NCBI RefSeq assembly: GCF_000282355.1
Contig: NZ_AKJL01000179.1
Coordinates: 1-57,047, forward strand
DNA: 57,047 bases
Reading direction: 5' to 3'
Origin: Pseudomonas sp. GM49
Lineage (GTDB): Bacteria; Pseudomonadota; Gammaproteobacteria; Pseudomonadales; Pseudomonadaceae
Shown here: positions 15,638-24,478 of the stretch, one piece after another
How positions within the stretch are numbered: position 1 is the stretch's first letter
How the letters are laid out: every line of letters begins with the position of its first letter
Notes under the pieces: generated by a model
Told to the model about the DNA's origin: nothing
What the model saw: only the letters and a program-made list of their open reading frames with translations
Databases searched by the model: none
Translations under genes and position numbers: made by a program

Positions 15638-16852
15638 ATGACCCCGCTCAAACTCTTTGTTGCCCTCAGCGCACTGTCCGCTGCCTCCCACGCCATGGCC
15701 TGGGATTACGTTCTGCTCGACACCGACAAAGCCGCCCGGAACTGGCAGATCACCAGCCAGCAACTCGGCATAAAAACCGACAAACCCTTCAGCGTTACCC
15801 TGCGTACCTTGCACGGCGGTCGGCAGGAGGGCGTCAGCATCGTCGACATCGATAACGGCACGATGAAACTCTCGGTAGTGCCGACTCGCGGAATGAACGT
15901 CTTGCAGGCCTCGGTCGGCAATGTGCGCATGGGCTGGGATTCGCCGGTCAAGGAAGTGGTCAATCCGTCCTTCATCGAACTCAATGGCCGCGGTGGTCTG
16001 GGCTGGCTGGAAGGTTTCAATGAGCTGGTCACCCGCTGTGGTTACGAATGGGTCGGCCACCCCGGCGTCGACAATGGCGAACTGCTGACCCTGCACGGTC
16101 GGGCCGCCAACATTCCTGCGAACAAAGTCACCCTGCACATCGATGAAAAACCACCGTACGCCATCACCCTGCACGGCGAACTGAAAGAGCAGGCGTTCAA
16201 GAAGGTCGACTTCTCCGTCGCGACCGAATTGGTCACCGAACCCGGCAGCGTAGTGTTCGCCCTCAACGACACCCTGACCAACAACGGCGACTATCCGAAG
16301 GAATACCAGGCGCTGTATCACAGTAACTTCAGCACCCCGTTCCTGGAGCAGGGCGCTCGTTTCGCTGCGCCGGTGAAACAGGTGTCGCCGTTCAACGACA
16401 AGGCCAAGGGCGATCTGCCCGGCTGGCAAACCTACCGCGCACCGACCAAGGACTACGACGAAACGGTTTACAACGTGGTGCCGTATGCCGATGCCAAGGG
16501 CGATACGTTGACCGTGTTGCATAACAAGGCCGGCAGCCTGGGCGTTTCGGTCGGCTTCAACACTCAGACACTGCCCGTGTTTTCCCTGTGGAAAAACACC
16601 GATACCCAAGGCCAGGGCTATGTCACGGGGCTGGAGCCGGGGACAAGTTTTTCCTACAACCGCCGTTATCAGCGGCCACTGAACCTGGTACCGACAATTG
16701 GGCCGAAGGAACACAAGCAGTTCCGCATCAGCTACAGCTTGTTGGCGGATAAGGCGGCTGTGGATAAGGCCTTGAAGCAGGTAAGCGAGATTCAGGGTGG
16801 GCGGGAGACTGAGGTGCGGCAGACGCCGCTGGTTGATCTGACCAAGGGGTGA
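15638..16852 (+). CDS. Secreted aldose-1-epimerase-like protein (DUF4432)
   Basis: A 404-residue protein of the galactose-mutarotase-like beta-sandwich family (DUF4432). A signal peptide covers residues 1-22 (ending ASHAMA before WDYV), so it acts in the periplasm. Conserved family features include VPTRGMNVLQA, ELVTRCG and YHSNFSTPF. The family binds or isomerises sugar anomers; the substrate is unknown. AAGAAAGG precedes the ATG at 15638. It stands alone, and the Cra-like operator upstream points to a carbohydrate role. Confidence 0.8.
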   Translation: MTPLKLFVALSALSAASHAMAWDYVLLDTDKAARNWQITSQQLGIKTDKPFSVTLRTLHGGRQEGVSIVDIDNGTMKLSVVPTRGMNVLQASVGNVRMGWDSPVKEVVNPSFIELNGRGGLGWLEGFNELVTRCGYEWVGHPGVDNGELLTLHGRAANIPANKVTLHIDEKPPYAITLHGELKEQAFKKVDFSVATELVTEPGSVVFALNDTLTNNGDYPKEYQALYHSNFSTPFLEQGARFAAPVKQVSPFNDKAKGDLPGWQTYRAPTKDYDETVYNVVPYADAKGDTLTVLHNKAGSLGVSVGFNTQTLPVFSLWKNTDTQGQGYVTGLEPGTSFSYNRRYQRPLNLVPTIGPKEHKQFRISYSLLADKAAVDKALKQVSEIQGGRETEVRQTPLVDLTKG

Positions 16853-16972
16853 CACCGGCTAGAGCATTGTCGACCGATCTCGATCAGTCGCTGCAACTGC
16901 GCGATCAGGTCGGTTCACTGAATCGGCAACTGACCCAATCCAAGGATTGAGCCAGTTGCTATCGTTGCAGGG
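16853..16972 (+). pseudogene. Possible gene-tail fragment
   Basis: The plus frame at about 16865-16949 reads ALSTDLDQSLQLRDQVGSLN and a few more residues to a TGA. This is coiled-coil-like and has no start signal. It looks like the 3' end of a lost gene but is too short to name. No terminator with a U-run is visible between the two convergent neighbours. Confidence 0.2.
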
Positions 16973-17932
16973 TTAGTGGAACGGAAAGATGTAGTTCATC
17001 CATGCAGCCATGCGCAGCAGGATCTTGCGCATCATCGCGATGTGATGGAAATGCTGGCTGTACAGCGCCGCCTGGCCGTAGGCCCCGCCGGGCATCTGGT
17101 CGGCGTACTGGGCATAGTCGGGATCGGTGATTTCAATGATCACCGGAACCCGGCCGGCCGGTGGTGAACCGGTGAAGCCGATCAGCGTGCCCGACGGTTG
17201 AACCTGGCCTTCGGCGATGACCGAAATCACGTTTTTGACCTTGCCTTCGAACACCTTCCCGGGAATGCCGTCGAAAGCGACTTCGGCCTCGTCGCCCTCT
17301 GTCAGGCGCAACAGGCTGTTCTGCCGCATCCACGCGGCGAAGTAATGCCCTTCGGCGGGAATGAAGACCATCGAAGGGCGCAGCGGCAACTTGGTCGCCA
17401 TCATGCCTGGACGCAACGAAACGTGGGTGACGAAGCCTTTGCTCGGCGCGCGGACCGTGGTGTTGTCGAGTTCGTACTGCACGTTGTCCAGTTGTGCCTT
17501 CAGGTCATCACTGCGAGCGACCACGACGTCCAGTTCCCGTTGGGTGGCGAAATTACGCTTGATCAGTTCGGTGATCCGGGCGCGATCGGCCTGGGCGACA
17601 ACCAGTTGTGCCCTGAGGGATTTCAGACGGTATTCGAAAGGCGTGGGATCGATGCGAAACAGCACATCGCCTTTTTCCAGGGGCTGGTTGGTCTTGACCG
17701 GCACGTCGATCACCTGGCCGCTGACCACGGGTATTACCGGAACCGATACGAAATAGGAGCGTGCCACCTCGGAGTAAGGGTGGTTGTAGTTCATCGTGAA
17801 AATCAGCGCGCCAATAATCACGATCCCGCCCAGCACCGCCGTGGGCACCGTCCATTTGTTCAGGGGGATGCGGAAGATCTTGAAGATGGCAACGCAGAGT
17901 GCGGCATACGTCAGAATGAGTAAAAGATCCAT
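16973..17932 (-). CDS. HlyD-family membrane fusion protein (YiaV-like)
   Basis: A 319-residue periplasmic adaptor anchored by two N-terminal hydrophobic helices (about residues 2-20 and 28-48). After these come a biotinyl-lipoyl strand (SGQVIDVPVKTNQPLEKGDV), a coiled-coil hairpin (about 95-155) and a beta-barrel domain. It resembles E. coli YiaV and pairs with the YiaW-like gene 3 nt upstream, exactly the E. coli order. YiaV/YiaW are linked to envelope maintenance, but no pump subunit lies nearby. Confidence 0.85.
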   Translation of the reverse strand: MDLLLILTYAALCVAIFKIFRIPLNKWTVPTAVLGGIVIIGALIFTMNYNHPYSEVARSYFVSVPVIPVVSGQVIDVPVKTNQPLEKGDVLFRIDPTPFEYRLKSLRAQLVVAQADRARITELIKRNFATQRELDVVVARSDDLKAQLDNVQYELDNTTVRAPSKGFVTHVSLRPGMMATKLPLRPSMVFIPAEGHYFAAWMRQNSLLRLTEGDEAEVAFDGIPGKVFEGKVKNVISVIAEGQVQPSGTLIGFTGSPPAGRVPVIIEITDPDYAQYADQMPGGAYGQAALYSQHFHHIAMMRKILLRMAAWMNYIFPFH

Positions 17933-17935
17933 GGC

Positions 17936-18307
17936 TCAGAGGCCCTCGCCGAGATTGTCCGTTGGCAGTCTGCTCTGTGCAGTGCCGGTTGCCGCCTCGA
18001 GGCGCTCGATCCGCCCTTGCAGTTCGGCAACCTGTTGTTCGAGGTGAACCACATGACTTTTTGCTGAATGTCCGTCACTGAAACCCCAACCCCGGTCCTC
18101 CCGATAGGCCATCGCCCAGATCCACAGGAACGGCCAGAGTGCGTGCAAGGTGAACAGGCTGACCCAGCCGGTGGCGTGGATCGCATCCTGGTGAGGGTGG
18201 TTGCGGTGGACGGCAATTTCATAGGGGATGTCGTGGAGCAGGATGATCCCGTAGAACAAGACGAGCCCGACAAATATCAGTATGCCCAGCGCGAAGTAAT
18301 CAAGCAT
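17936..18307 (-). CDS. DUF3302 inner-membrane protein (YiaW-like)
   Basis: A 123-residue protein with two transmembrane helices (about 4-24 and 46-66), a conserved HDIPYEIAVHRNHPHQDAI loop between them, and a C-terminal coiled coil (VVHLEQQVAELQGRIERLEA). This matches DUF3302/YiaW, partner of YiaV. It is the first gene of a two-gene operon with the fusion protein. The biochemical role is not established. Confidence 0.85.
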   Translation of the reverse strand: MLDYFALGILIFVGLVLFYGIILLHDIPYEIAVHRNHPHQDAIHATGWVSLFTLHALWPFLWIWAMAYREDRGWGFSDGHSAKSHVVHLEQQVAELQGRIERLEAATGTAQSRLPTDNLGEGL

Positions 18308-18458
18308 GAATCACTCCTTTTGAAACAGGTGACGTGTGCGCATGAGTGTAGCCGTTCAATCTACACTTGACGGGAACGCGGATATCCAGCCTGAGCGACC
18401 GGTGCCTGGCCGAAGCGTCGACCGGTATCGTGCAGGCAGACCCCAGCGAGGTGAAATC

Positions 18459-19121
18459 ATGCCAGGCAATAGTCAATTCGAAAGGGTGCCTGTACTTGAC
18501 CCTGTCGAGCGCATTACCGAGGTGATCTTCGGCCTGCTGATGGCCATGACGTTCACCGGCACCATCAGTGTGGCCACGGCAGACCAGGCCGCCGAGCGCA
18601 CGATGATGATTGCCGCACTCGGTTGCAATCTCGCCTGGGGGCTGGCCGATGCGGTCATGTACCTGTTGCGCGCACTGGTCGAACGCACGCGCAGGATCAA
18701 GCTGTACCTCGCCCTGCGCAATGGCACGGACGCCGCGGCCGGTCAGGCGCTCATTGCCCAAGTGTTGCCGTTGCAATTCGCGGTGGCGGCCGGCAGCGAG
18801 GGCCTGGAATTGTTGCGCCGTCGCCTGCTCGAGCAGCCTCCCTTGCCAACCAGGGCCGGCCTCGGCTGGAACGACTTCAAGGGTGCTCTCGGTGTTTTCC
18901 TGTTGGTCGTGTGCTCGACATTCCCGCTGGTGGTGCCGTTCATATTGCTCGATCAGACGGCACTCGCCATCCGCTTGTCCAACCTGGTCGGCCTCGTGGT
19001 GCTGTTCATCGCCGGCTGGATGCTCGCCAAATACGCTGGTGCCACGCAATGGCAGGGGGGGGTGATCATGGCCGTCGTGGGGGCCGTACTGATCCTGGCA
19101 ATTATTGCGCTGGGTGGATAA
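18459..19121 (+). CDS. VIT1/CCC1-like membrane protein
   Basis: A 220-residue polytopic protein. The N-terminal segment DPVERITEVIFGLLMAMTFT and the ALGCNLAWGLADAVMYL helix match proteins annotated as VIT/CCC1-related iron/manganese transporters. Two more helices sit near 140-160 and 170-215. I chose the ATG at 18459 because the DPVERI start of the family lies just after it; the 41-codon upstream extension is unlike a membrane protein. A Fur-like sequence follows the gene, so a link to metal storage is plausible but unproven. Confidence 0.7.
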   Translation: MPGNSQFERVPVLDPVERITEVIFGLLMAMTFTGTISVATADQAAERTMMIAALGCNLAWGLADAVMYLLRALVERTRRIKLYLALRNGTDAAAGQALIAQVLPLQFAVAAGSEGLELLRRRLLEQPPLPTRAGLGWNDFKGALGVFLLVVCSTFPLVVPFILLDQTALAIRLSNLVGLVVLFIAGWMLAKYAGATQWQGGVIMAVVGAVLILAIIALGG

Positions 19122-19148
19122 CGACTTGGCATAATTCAACACACTAAA

Positions 19149-19165
19149 GACTCATTCTCATTTAC
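19149..19165 (-). promoter_or_regulatory. Possible Fur box
   Basis: On the minus strand the sequence reads GTAAATGAGAATGAGTC, with the AATGAGAATGA core of many Pseudomonas Fur sites. It sits 34 bp upstream of the fatty-acid hydroxylase start. The match to the 19-bp consensus is partial. Confidence 0.35.
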
Positions 19166-19198
19166 AATTGCCCTTCCATTTACGTCGGGCAGCCCGGT

Positions 19199-20281
19199 AT
19201 GGATGTTCTTGCCGTTATCCATCTTTATTTATCCCAGTGGGTGATCGAGCCGGTCACCCGGCAGTTCCTGGGCATTTTCGACTTCAACGGCAGACTCGGT
19301 CTATCCTTTCTCTGCATGTCTTACAGCGTCGCTTATTGCCTGTTCCGCTTGCGCAAATCCCGGGGCCTGACCGACGCACGCTCGTTCGGACAGTTCATCG
19401 GCGGCCGCCGGGTTTACCTGCACCGCTCGGCGTTGCTCGACTATCGCTATTACTTCGTACTCGCGATTCTCAAGGTTGCCCTGGTGCTGCCCATCGTCGG
19501 CCTGGTCGATCCGTATGTCTTGCGTTCAGCGGACTACATCGCGTTCTTCACCCACCTGTGGGGCGCGCGCACGCAAGTGGAGGAGCACCTGGCGCTGACC
19601 CTGCTCTATGGGCTGGGCGTGTTTCTGGTCAAGGATTTCAGCCACTACTGGGGTCATCGCGCTTTTCATTCGCGGTATTTGTGGGCCTTCCACAAAGTCC
19701 ATCATTCGGCGCCCGTGCTGGTGCCGGCGACGGCCAGCCGTGTGCATTTTCTGGAAGAGGTAGTCGAGAAACTGACGGATACCGTCTGCGTCGGCGCGTT
19801 TGCCGGGGTCTTCTGGTACGCCTGCGGTGGGGAGATCAGCCGCTATACCTTGTTTGGCGTGACCTACATGGTGTTCATCTTCAATGCCCTGGCGGCCAAC
19901 CTGCGTCACAGCCATGTGTGGTTCTCCTTCGGACCGGTGCTTGAGCGGGTACTGAGCAGCCCGGCGCAACACCAGATTCATCACAGCGATGCGCCGCGAC
20001 ACTTCAACAAGAACTTCGGCATCAATCTGTCGCTGTGGGACTGGATGTTCGGCACCCTCTACGTCACCCGGTCCACACCCGAGGCCATCCATTTCGGCAC
20101 CGGGGAACAGGATCACGAGCGTTACCTGACGATGAAGGGGTTGATCGTCACGCCGTTTGTGGACATCGCCCGCAAGATCCTCTGTGCAATACGCCCGAAA
20201 GCACAGCGTAAAAGCGGATCTGATCCGTATTTTTCAGCGCAATCTGCCTCTGTAACGGATACAGCCGCCAGCCCACAATAA
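19199..20281 (+). CDS. Sterol desaturase / fatty acid hydroxylase superfamily protein
   Basis: A 360-residue integral-membrane di-iron oxygenase. The histidine clusters are HYWGHR (His149 and His153), FHKVHHS near 163-168, a third His in LRHSHVWF, and HQIHHSD in the last third. These match the eight-His site of the family. Several membrane helices precede them. These enzymes hydroxylate or desaturate a lipid chain. The last 35 residues are polar and atypical. The gene is probably monocistronic behind the candidate Fur box. Confidence 0.88.
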   Translation: MDVLAVIHLYLSQWVIEPVTRQFLGIFDFNGRLGLSFLCMSYSVAYCLFRLRKSRGLTDARSFGQFIGGRRVYLHRSALLDYRYYFVLAILKVALVLPIVGLVDPYVLRSADYIAFFTHLWGARTQVEEHLALTLLYGLGVFLVKDFSHYWGHRAFHSRYLWAFHKVHHSAPVLVPATASRVHFLEEVVEKLTDTVCVGAFAGVFWYACGGEISRYTLFGVTYMVFIFNALAANLRHSHVWFSFGPVLERVLSSPAQHQIHHSDAPRHFNKNFGINLSLWDWMFGTLYVTRSTPEAIHFGTGEQDHERYLTMKGLIVTPFVDIARKILCAIRPKAQRKSGSDPYFSAQSASVTDTAASPQ

Positions 20282-20341
20282 ATCTCCGGTACGGCAGCGC
20301 TCGGCGCCTCTGTACCGCCAATTCATAGCGTGGGAGGCCGC

Positions 20342-20425
20342 ATGGCCAAGATGACGATTTTTCTCGGCGGTTTTCTGCTGTTGACCATTCTGATCGGTGT
20401 GCTGGCGACGATTCCGCCGACGTGA
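20342..20425 (+). CDS. 27-residue membrane micropeptide
   Basis: An ORF with ATG four bases after GGGAGG (20332-20337). It encodes MAKMTIFLGGFLLLTILIGV plus seven residues ending in two prolines: a single transmembrane helix with a short basic head. It lies between the hydroxylase gene and the convergent mug gene, ending at the base before mug's stop. I do not know its function; the strong Shine-Dalgarno and amphipathic order argue it is real. Confidence 0.5.
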   Translation: MAKMTIFLGGFLLLTILIGVLATIPPT

Positions 20426-20947
20426 TTACCCCCGCCGGTGTTCGTCGACGGCCAGCCGCAGTTCACGGTAAGCCGTTACCAGTTGCTCGAGGCTGAACCC
20501 ACGATTTCTCCCGCTGGGGTTGGGCAGGATCCAGACCGAGGCATTGCCGAAGGTTTTGGTTTGCAGGCCCCAGGCAATGTCGCGCTGACCGGACAGCGCG
20601 CAATACGCCGCCTTGCCCAGAAACGCCACGAAACGCGGCGCATGGCGGGCGATTTTCTGTTCGAACTCCGCAGCTGCAGCGGTGAACTCGTGCAAGGACA
20701 ACTGATCCGCACTGGCCGTCGGCCGCTGGACCACCGCGGTCAACCCGCAGTGGTAGCGCAATATCGCCCGATCGTCTTCCGGTTGCACTTGCTCGGGGGT
20801 AAACCCGGCGAGATGGAGCGTGCGCCAGAAGCGATTGCCGCGTCCGGCAAAATGGTGCCCTTGGGCAGCGGCAGTCATTCCGGGATTGATCCCGCAAAAG
20901 ATCACGGCCAACTGCCCGGCAAGAATATCTTCGACTTTTTCACTCAC
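20426..20947 (-). CDS. mug: G/U mismatch-specific uracil-DNA glycosylase Mug
   Basis: A 173-residue DNA repair enzyme that removes uracil or ethenocytosine opposite G. GINPG (19-23) is motif I with the catalytic-region Asn21, and NPSGRNR (143-149) is the DNA-intercalating motif, with Arg-Asn where the E. coli enzyme has Leu-Ser. Length matches the family (168 in E. coli). The start is GTG and overlaps the 3' end of the tetR-like gene by 8 nt, so it may be co-transcribed with that regulator. Confidence 0.9.
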   Translation of the reverse strand: MSEKVEDILAGQLAVIFCGINPGMTAAAQGHHFAGRGNRFWRTLHLAGFTPEQVQPEDDRAILRYHCGLTAVVQRPTASADQLSLHEFTAAAAEFEQKIARHAPRFVAFLGKAAYCALSGQRDIAWGLQTKTFGNASVWILPNPSGRNRGFSLEQLVTAYRELRLAVDEHRRG

Positions 20948-21566
20948 CGCAGATCACTCTGATCGCCTGCCGTGCGAGTTCCGTCAGCTCGGCCCGGGAT
21001 TTACCGGCCCGCGCACGGATCGAAATGCTATGCAGCAGGGAGGAGGCGAGTACGGCAAGGGCGGTCGGGTCTGCATCGCCTTTCAACTCACCCGCATTGA
21101 TGGCCGCTTGCAGCCGAATTTCCAGATCGGCATCCAGCCGGCTCAAGCGGTCGGAAAGCACCGCGCGAATCTGCGGGTCCTCAACGGCTTCGGTGGTTGC
21201 TGTGCCGATGGCGAAGCAACCGCGGGGCTGGCCGTCTCCCGAGAAGTAAATCGATAACTGCCCCTCGTAGAAACGCTGCAAGGCCTCGGCCAACGGCAGA
21301 TCCAGGTCCGTCAGCGCCTCGTGCATGGCCGCCGCGGCAAACTCCCAATACTGCTCCAGTGCTTTGATATAGAGCGCGTGCTTGTCGCCGAATGCCGCAT
21401 AGAGGCTGGGGCGATTCATGCCGGCGGCGGTGGCGATGCTGTCCAGCGACGCGCCGGAATAGCCGGTGTTCCAGAACACACCGAGTGCCTGCCGCAAGGC
21501 TGTCTGCGGGTCGTAGGCCCGAGGGCGGCCGCGGCCTTTGCCCTCTGTCGATTTATTTTGTGCCAT
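20940..21566 (-). CDS. TetR-family regulator, divergent from EmrAB-type pump
   Basis: A 208-residue repressor. The helix-turn-helix is at about 30-75 (ASLDSIATAAGMNRPSLYAAFGD), and the helical C-terminal domain has a Gln-Pro-Arg-Gly-Cys-Phe segment typical of the YjdC/NemR-like group with an exposed Cys. It is divergent from the pump at 21827 and is the natural candidate for its repressor. I chose the ATG at 21566; the ORF can extend three codons upstream to a TTG. Confidence 0.85.
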   Translation of the reverse strand: MAQNKSTEGKGRGRPRAYDPQTALRQALGVFWNTGYSGASLDSIATAAGMNRPSLYAAFGDKHALYIKALEQYWEFAAAAMHEALTDLDLPLAEALQRFYEGQLSIYFSGDGQPRGCFAIGTATTEAVEDPQIRAVLSDRLSRLDADLEIRLQAAINAGELKGDADPTALAVLASSLLHSISIRARAGKSRAELTELARQAIRVICGE

Positions 21567-21826
21567 GTCGTACAAAAACCTTGTGGGAAGGTGGGTCGAG
21601 GGATATTCTTACACCATCGCACAAAATTAAGGAATCAGAAATTCCTTGATCCAGGGTTTGTTGTAGCCGGGCTCGAACTGAGTGTTGCGGCGACGAAACC
21701 GACGCGGTGGGAGCGATCCTCCTGACCGCGCACGGGCTTGCTTCATTCCAGCATTTATTGACATCCGGGCCGCCGGCGCTTGTTGCCGACGCCGGCCCGA
21801 TTACCCGGCTAAAGGCGTACTCGATC
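21567..21826. other. Divergent tetR/pump intergenic region
   Basis: About 260 bp that should hold both promoters and the TetR operator. CGTACAAAA (21569-21577) and CGCACAAAA (21618-21626) recur as direct repeats, but I see no clear long dyad. An in-frame extension of the pump gene upstream to 21707 has no homology. Confidence 0.35.
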
Positions 21827-22963
21827 ATGACCAAATCGTTCGATATCCCGGCTTCACAAACCTTCGGGCAGCCTGGCCCGAACCCGCTCGGCGCACCCAC
21901 CTCAAAACCGCTGAAACAGAGGTTGCGTCCCTGGCTGATGGTGGGTGTTCCCATCCTGTTCGCGGCGCTGGGCTATGCCCACCATGTGTCGGGGCAGGCG
22001 TATGTGTCGACCGATAACGCGTATGCCCGGGTGGCGAAGGCATCGATCAATGCGCGGATCTCCGGGCAGGTGGTGGACATCGCTGTCGAAGACAATCAGC
22101 AGGTCCACAAGGGCCAGGTGTTGTTCCGGATCGACCCGAAACCGTTCCAGATCGCCGTCGACCGTGCGCAAGCGCAACTGAGCGTGGCGCGGCTGCGTAT
22201 CGACGGGCTCAAGGCCAGCTATCGCCAACAACAGGCTGAACTGCAATCGGCGAAAGAATCGGCTGACTTCGACCAGAAGGATTTTGCCCGCAAGAAAGCA
22301 CTGGTCGCGACCGAGTTCGTTTCGAAGTCGATTTACGAGCGGGCCGACACCGACGTGAAGGTGGCGCGGCAACGGATCGCGTCCATCGAGCAACAGATCG
22401 CCAGCACCGTGGTGGCCTTGAACGGCAATCCGGACATCGATGCCGACAGCCACCCGACGGTGCGTGAGGCCAGGGCGCAGCTCGACGAGGCGCAGTTGTA
22501 CCTCTCGTACACCACGGTGTATGCGCCGCAGGATGGCATCGTGGCCAAGGTCGACGACTTGCAAGTGGGCAACCATCTCAACAACGGCGCGCCGGCTTTT
22601 GCCTTGTTGTCCGGTCACGAGATCTGGATCGAGGCCAATTTCCGCGAAACCGACGTGACCCACATGCGCCCGGGCCAGGAGGCCACCATCCGTATCGACA
22701 CCTACCCGGATCGCGTGTTCAAGGCCCACGTTACCAGTATGAGCCCGGGGGCCGGGTCGGATTTCGCGCTGCTGCCGCCGGAGAATGCGACCGGCAATTG
22801 GGTCAAGGTGACGCAGCGGGTGCCGGTACGGCTCGAGCTCGACGAAGTGGACCCGGCGTTGCCGCTGTTCTCCGGGACCAGCGCCACGGTGAGGATCGAC
22901 ACCCGATTCAGCAGCCCCTGGTGGCATCCGCTCAAGGCGTTGTTGACCGCAGGTAACTTCTGA
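21827..22963 (+). CDS. HlyD/EmrA-family membrane fusion protein
   Basis: A 378-residue periplasmic adaptor of an MFS tripartite pump. One transmembrane anchor lies at about residues 30-50. The lipoyl segment with YVSTDNAYARVAKASINARI is the EmrA signature, followed by a long coiled coil (about 115-215) and a second lipoyl half (SYTTVYAPQDGIVAKVDDLQ). It would bridge the MFS protein encoded next to the outer-membrane factor after it. I chose the ATG at 21827 because the N-terminal cytoplasmic tail is short in EmrA. It overlaps the MFS start by 1 nt. Confidence 0.9.
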   Translation: MTKSFDIPASQTFGQPGPNPLGAPTSKPLKQRLRPWLMVGVPILFAALGYAHHVSGQAYVSTDNAYARVAKASINARISGQVVDIAVEDNQQVHKGQVLFRIDPKPFQIAVDRAQAQLSVARLRIDGLKASYRQQQAELQSAKESADFDQKDFARKKALVATEFVSKSIYERADTDVKVARQRIASIEQQIASTVVALNGNPDIDADSHPTVREARAQLDEAQLYLSYTTVYAPQDGIVAKVDDLQVGNHLNNGAPAFALLSGHEIWIEANFRETDVTHMRPGQEATIRIDTYPDRVFKAHVTSMSPGAGSDFALLPPENATGNWVKVTQRVPVRLELDEVDPALPLFSGTSATVRIDTRFSSPWWHPLKALLTAGNF

Positions 22964-24459
22964 TGAACGCCCAATCGATGGTAAGCCCCGGTGGGGAGGG
23001 GGCGCGCTCGCTCAGGCTGGCCGCCTTGCTGGCGACCTATATGCAGTCGGCGAACCTGCCGCTGCCGAACTCGGCACTCAGGTTGATTCAGGGCAGCCTG
23101 TCGATGAGCGACGATCAGGCGGGGTGGATTTTCACTGCGTACCTGGCCGCGAGTGCGATCAGCATGCCGCTCGCGCAGTGGCTGGCCGGGCGCTTTGGCT
23201 TGAAGTTGGTGTATCAGGCGGCGCTGGCAGTGTTCGTCCTTGGCTTGTTGCTCGCCACGGCAGCGACGACACCGCTGGAATTCGTGGGTGCGCGCATCGT
23301 TCAAGGCATCGCCAGTGGCGTGCTGGCACCGCTGTCGATGGCAATTGCCACGGAAACCTTGCCACTGGAAAAACGCGCAAAGTTTGGCGCGAGCTGGACC
23401 GCCATTGTGCTGTTCGGCATCGTCAGCGGCCCGAGTATCGGTGGCTGGATCGCCGAACATTTTGGCTGGCGGCCGATGTTCTACCTCAGCGTGCCACTGT
23501 CGGCGTTTATCTTCCTGGTGGTAGCGCTGTTGCTGGCGCAGAAGAAGGCCGAGAAACCTCCGGCGTTCGATTTCTTCGGTTTTGGCACTTTCACCCTTGG
23601 CATGATCAGCCTGCAAATGCTGCTCGACCGTGGTGAGCGCCTGGACTGGTTCGCCTCGCCCGAAATATGGCTGGAAGCCGTGGCGTCTGCGCTGGGAACC
23701 TACCTGTTCGTGGTGCATGTGCTGACCTCGAACGTGCATTTCCTCAACAAACGCTTGCTCAAGGACCGCAACTTCGTGTTGTCGACGGTGATCTTTTTCG
23801 CCCTCGGTTTTGTGCTGTTGTCGACCATGGCCCTGACCTCGCCGATGCTGGACGAGATTCTCGGCTACCCGCCTGACACCACCGGTGCCCTGACGATTCC
23901 CCGTGGCATGGGACTGGTCGGCGCCTTTCTGCTGATGAGCCGGGTTCCCGAGCGCTTCGACCGTCGTCCCTTCGTGGCGGCAGGCGTGGCGGTGGTGGTT
24001 TACGCCAACTGGTTGATGCTCGGCTATTCGCCGCTGATGGACGAGTGGCCCGTGGCCGTCGCCGGTGCGATCCAGGGCGCGGGCCTGGGCATGCTGATGC
24101 CGGCGGTGACCAAGGTCGCGTTCAGTACGCTCGACCCGACACTGCGCCCCGAAGGCACTGGCCTGTTCAATCTGGCCCGGGTCTACGGCAGCACGCTGGG
24201 GGTGGCGATCGTCCAACTGTTCTTCTTCAACAACACCCAGGCGATGCACATGGCGCTGGCCAGCAACCTGACGCCGTACCGTGCCGCCGCGCATTCGCTG
24301 GCTGCGGCGCCCTTGCAGGTGCTTGGCGGGCTCAACGAAATGATCACCGGCCAGGCCGCGTTCATCGCCGTGATCGACCAGTTCAAGATTTTGCTGGTGG
24401 TGATGCTGGTGGTGAGCCCGCTGGTGTTGTTTCTTCGCAAGCCCGTTGCGGCCAATTAG
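22963..24459 (+). CDS. MFS transporter, DHA2 (EmrB-like)
   Basis: A 498-residue, about 14-helix drug:proton antiporter. The motif-C-like FGIVSGPSIGGWIAEHFGWR and the opening ANLPLPNSALRLIQGSLSMS, where DHA2 proteins carry their TM1 motif, are visible. It forms the inner-membrane part of the EmrAB-type pump with its neighbours. Start and preceding stop overlap (TGATG), giving translational coupling. Confidence 0.9.
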   Translation: MNAQSMVSPGGEGARSLRLAALLATYMQSANLPLPNSALRLIQGSLSMSDDQAGWIFTAYLAASAISMPLAQWLAGRFGLKLVYQAALAVFVLGLLLATAATTPLEFVGARIVQGIASGVLAPLSMAIATETLPLEKRAKFGASWTAIVLFGIVSGPSIGGWIAEHFGWRPMFYLSVPLSAFIFLVVALLLAQKKAEKPPAFDFFGFGTFTLGMISLQMLLDRGERLDWFASPEIWLEAVASALGTYLFVVHVLTSNVHFLNKRLLKDRNFVLSTVIFFALGFVLLSTMALTSPMLDEILGYPPDTTGALTIPRGMGLVGAFLLMSRVPERFDRRPFVAAGVAVVVYANWLMLGYSPLMDEWPVAVAGAIQGAGLGMLMPAVTKVAFSTLDPTLRPEGTGLFNLARVYGSTLGVAIVQLFFFNNTQAMHMALASNLTPYRAAAHSLAAAPLQVLGGLNEMITGQAAFIAVIDQFKILLVVMLVVSPLVLFLRKPVAAN

Positions 24460-24478
24460 TTTTCGTGGAGTTTGCCAA

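Noticed and set aside
20291..20325. CGGTAC...GTACCG inverted repeat after the hydroxylase gene
   Set aside because: Short stem with a long GC-rich loop and no U-tract; chance in GC-rich DNA.
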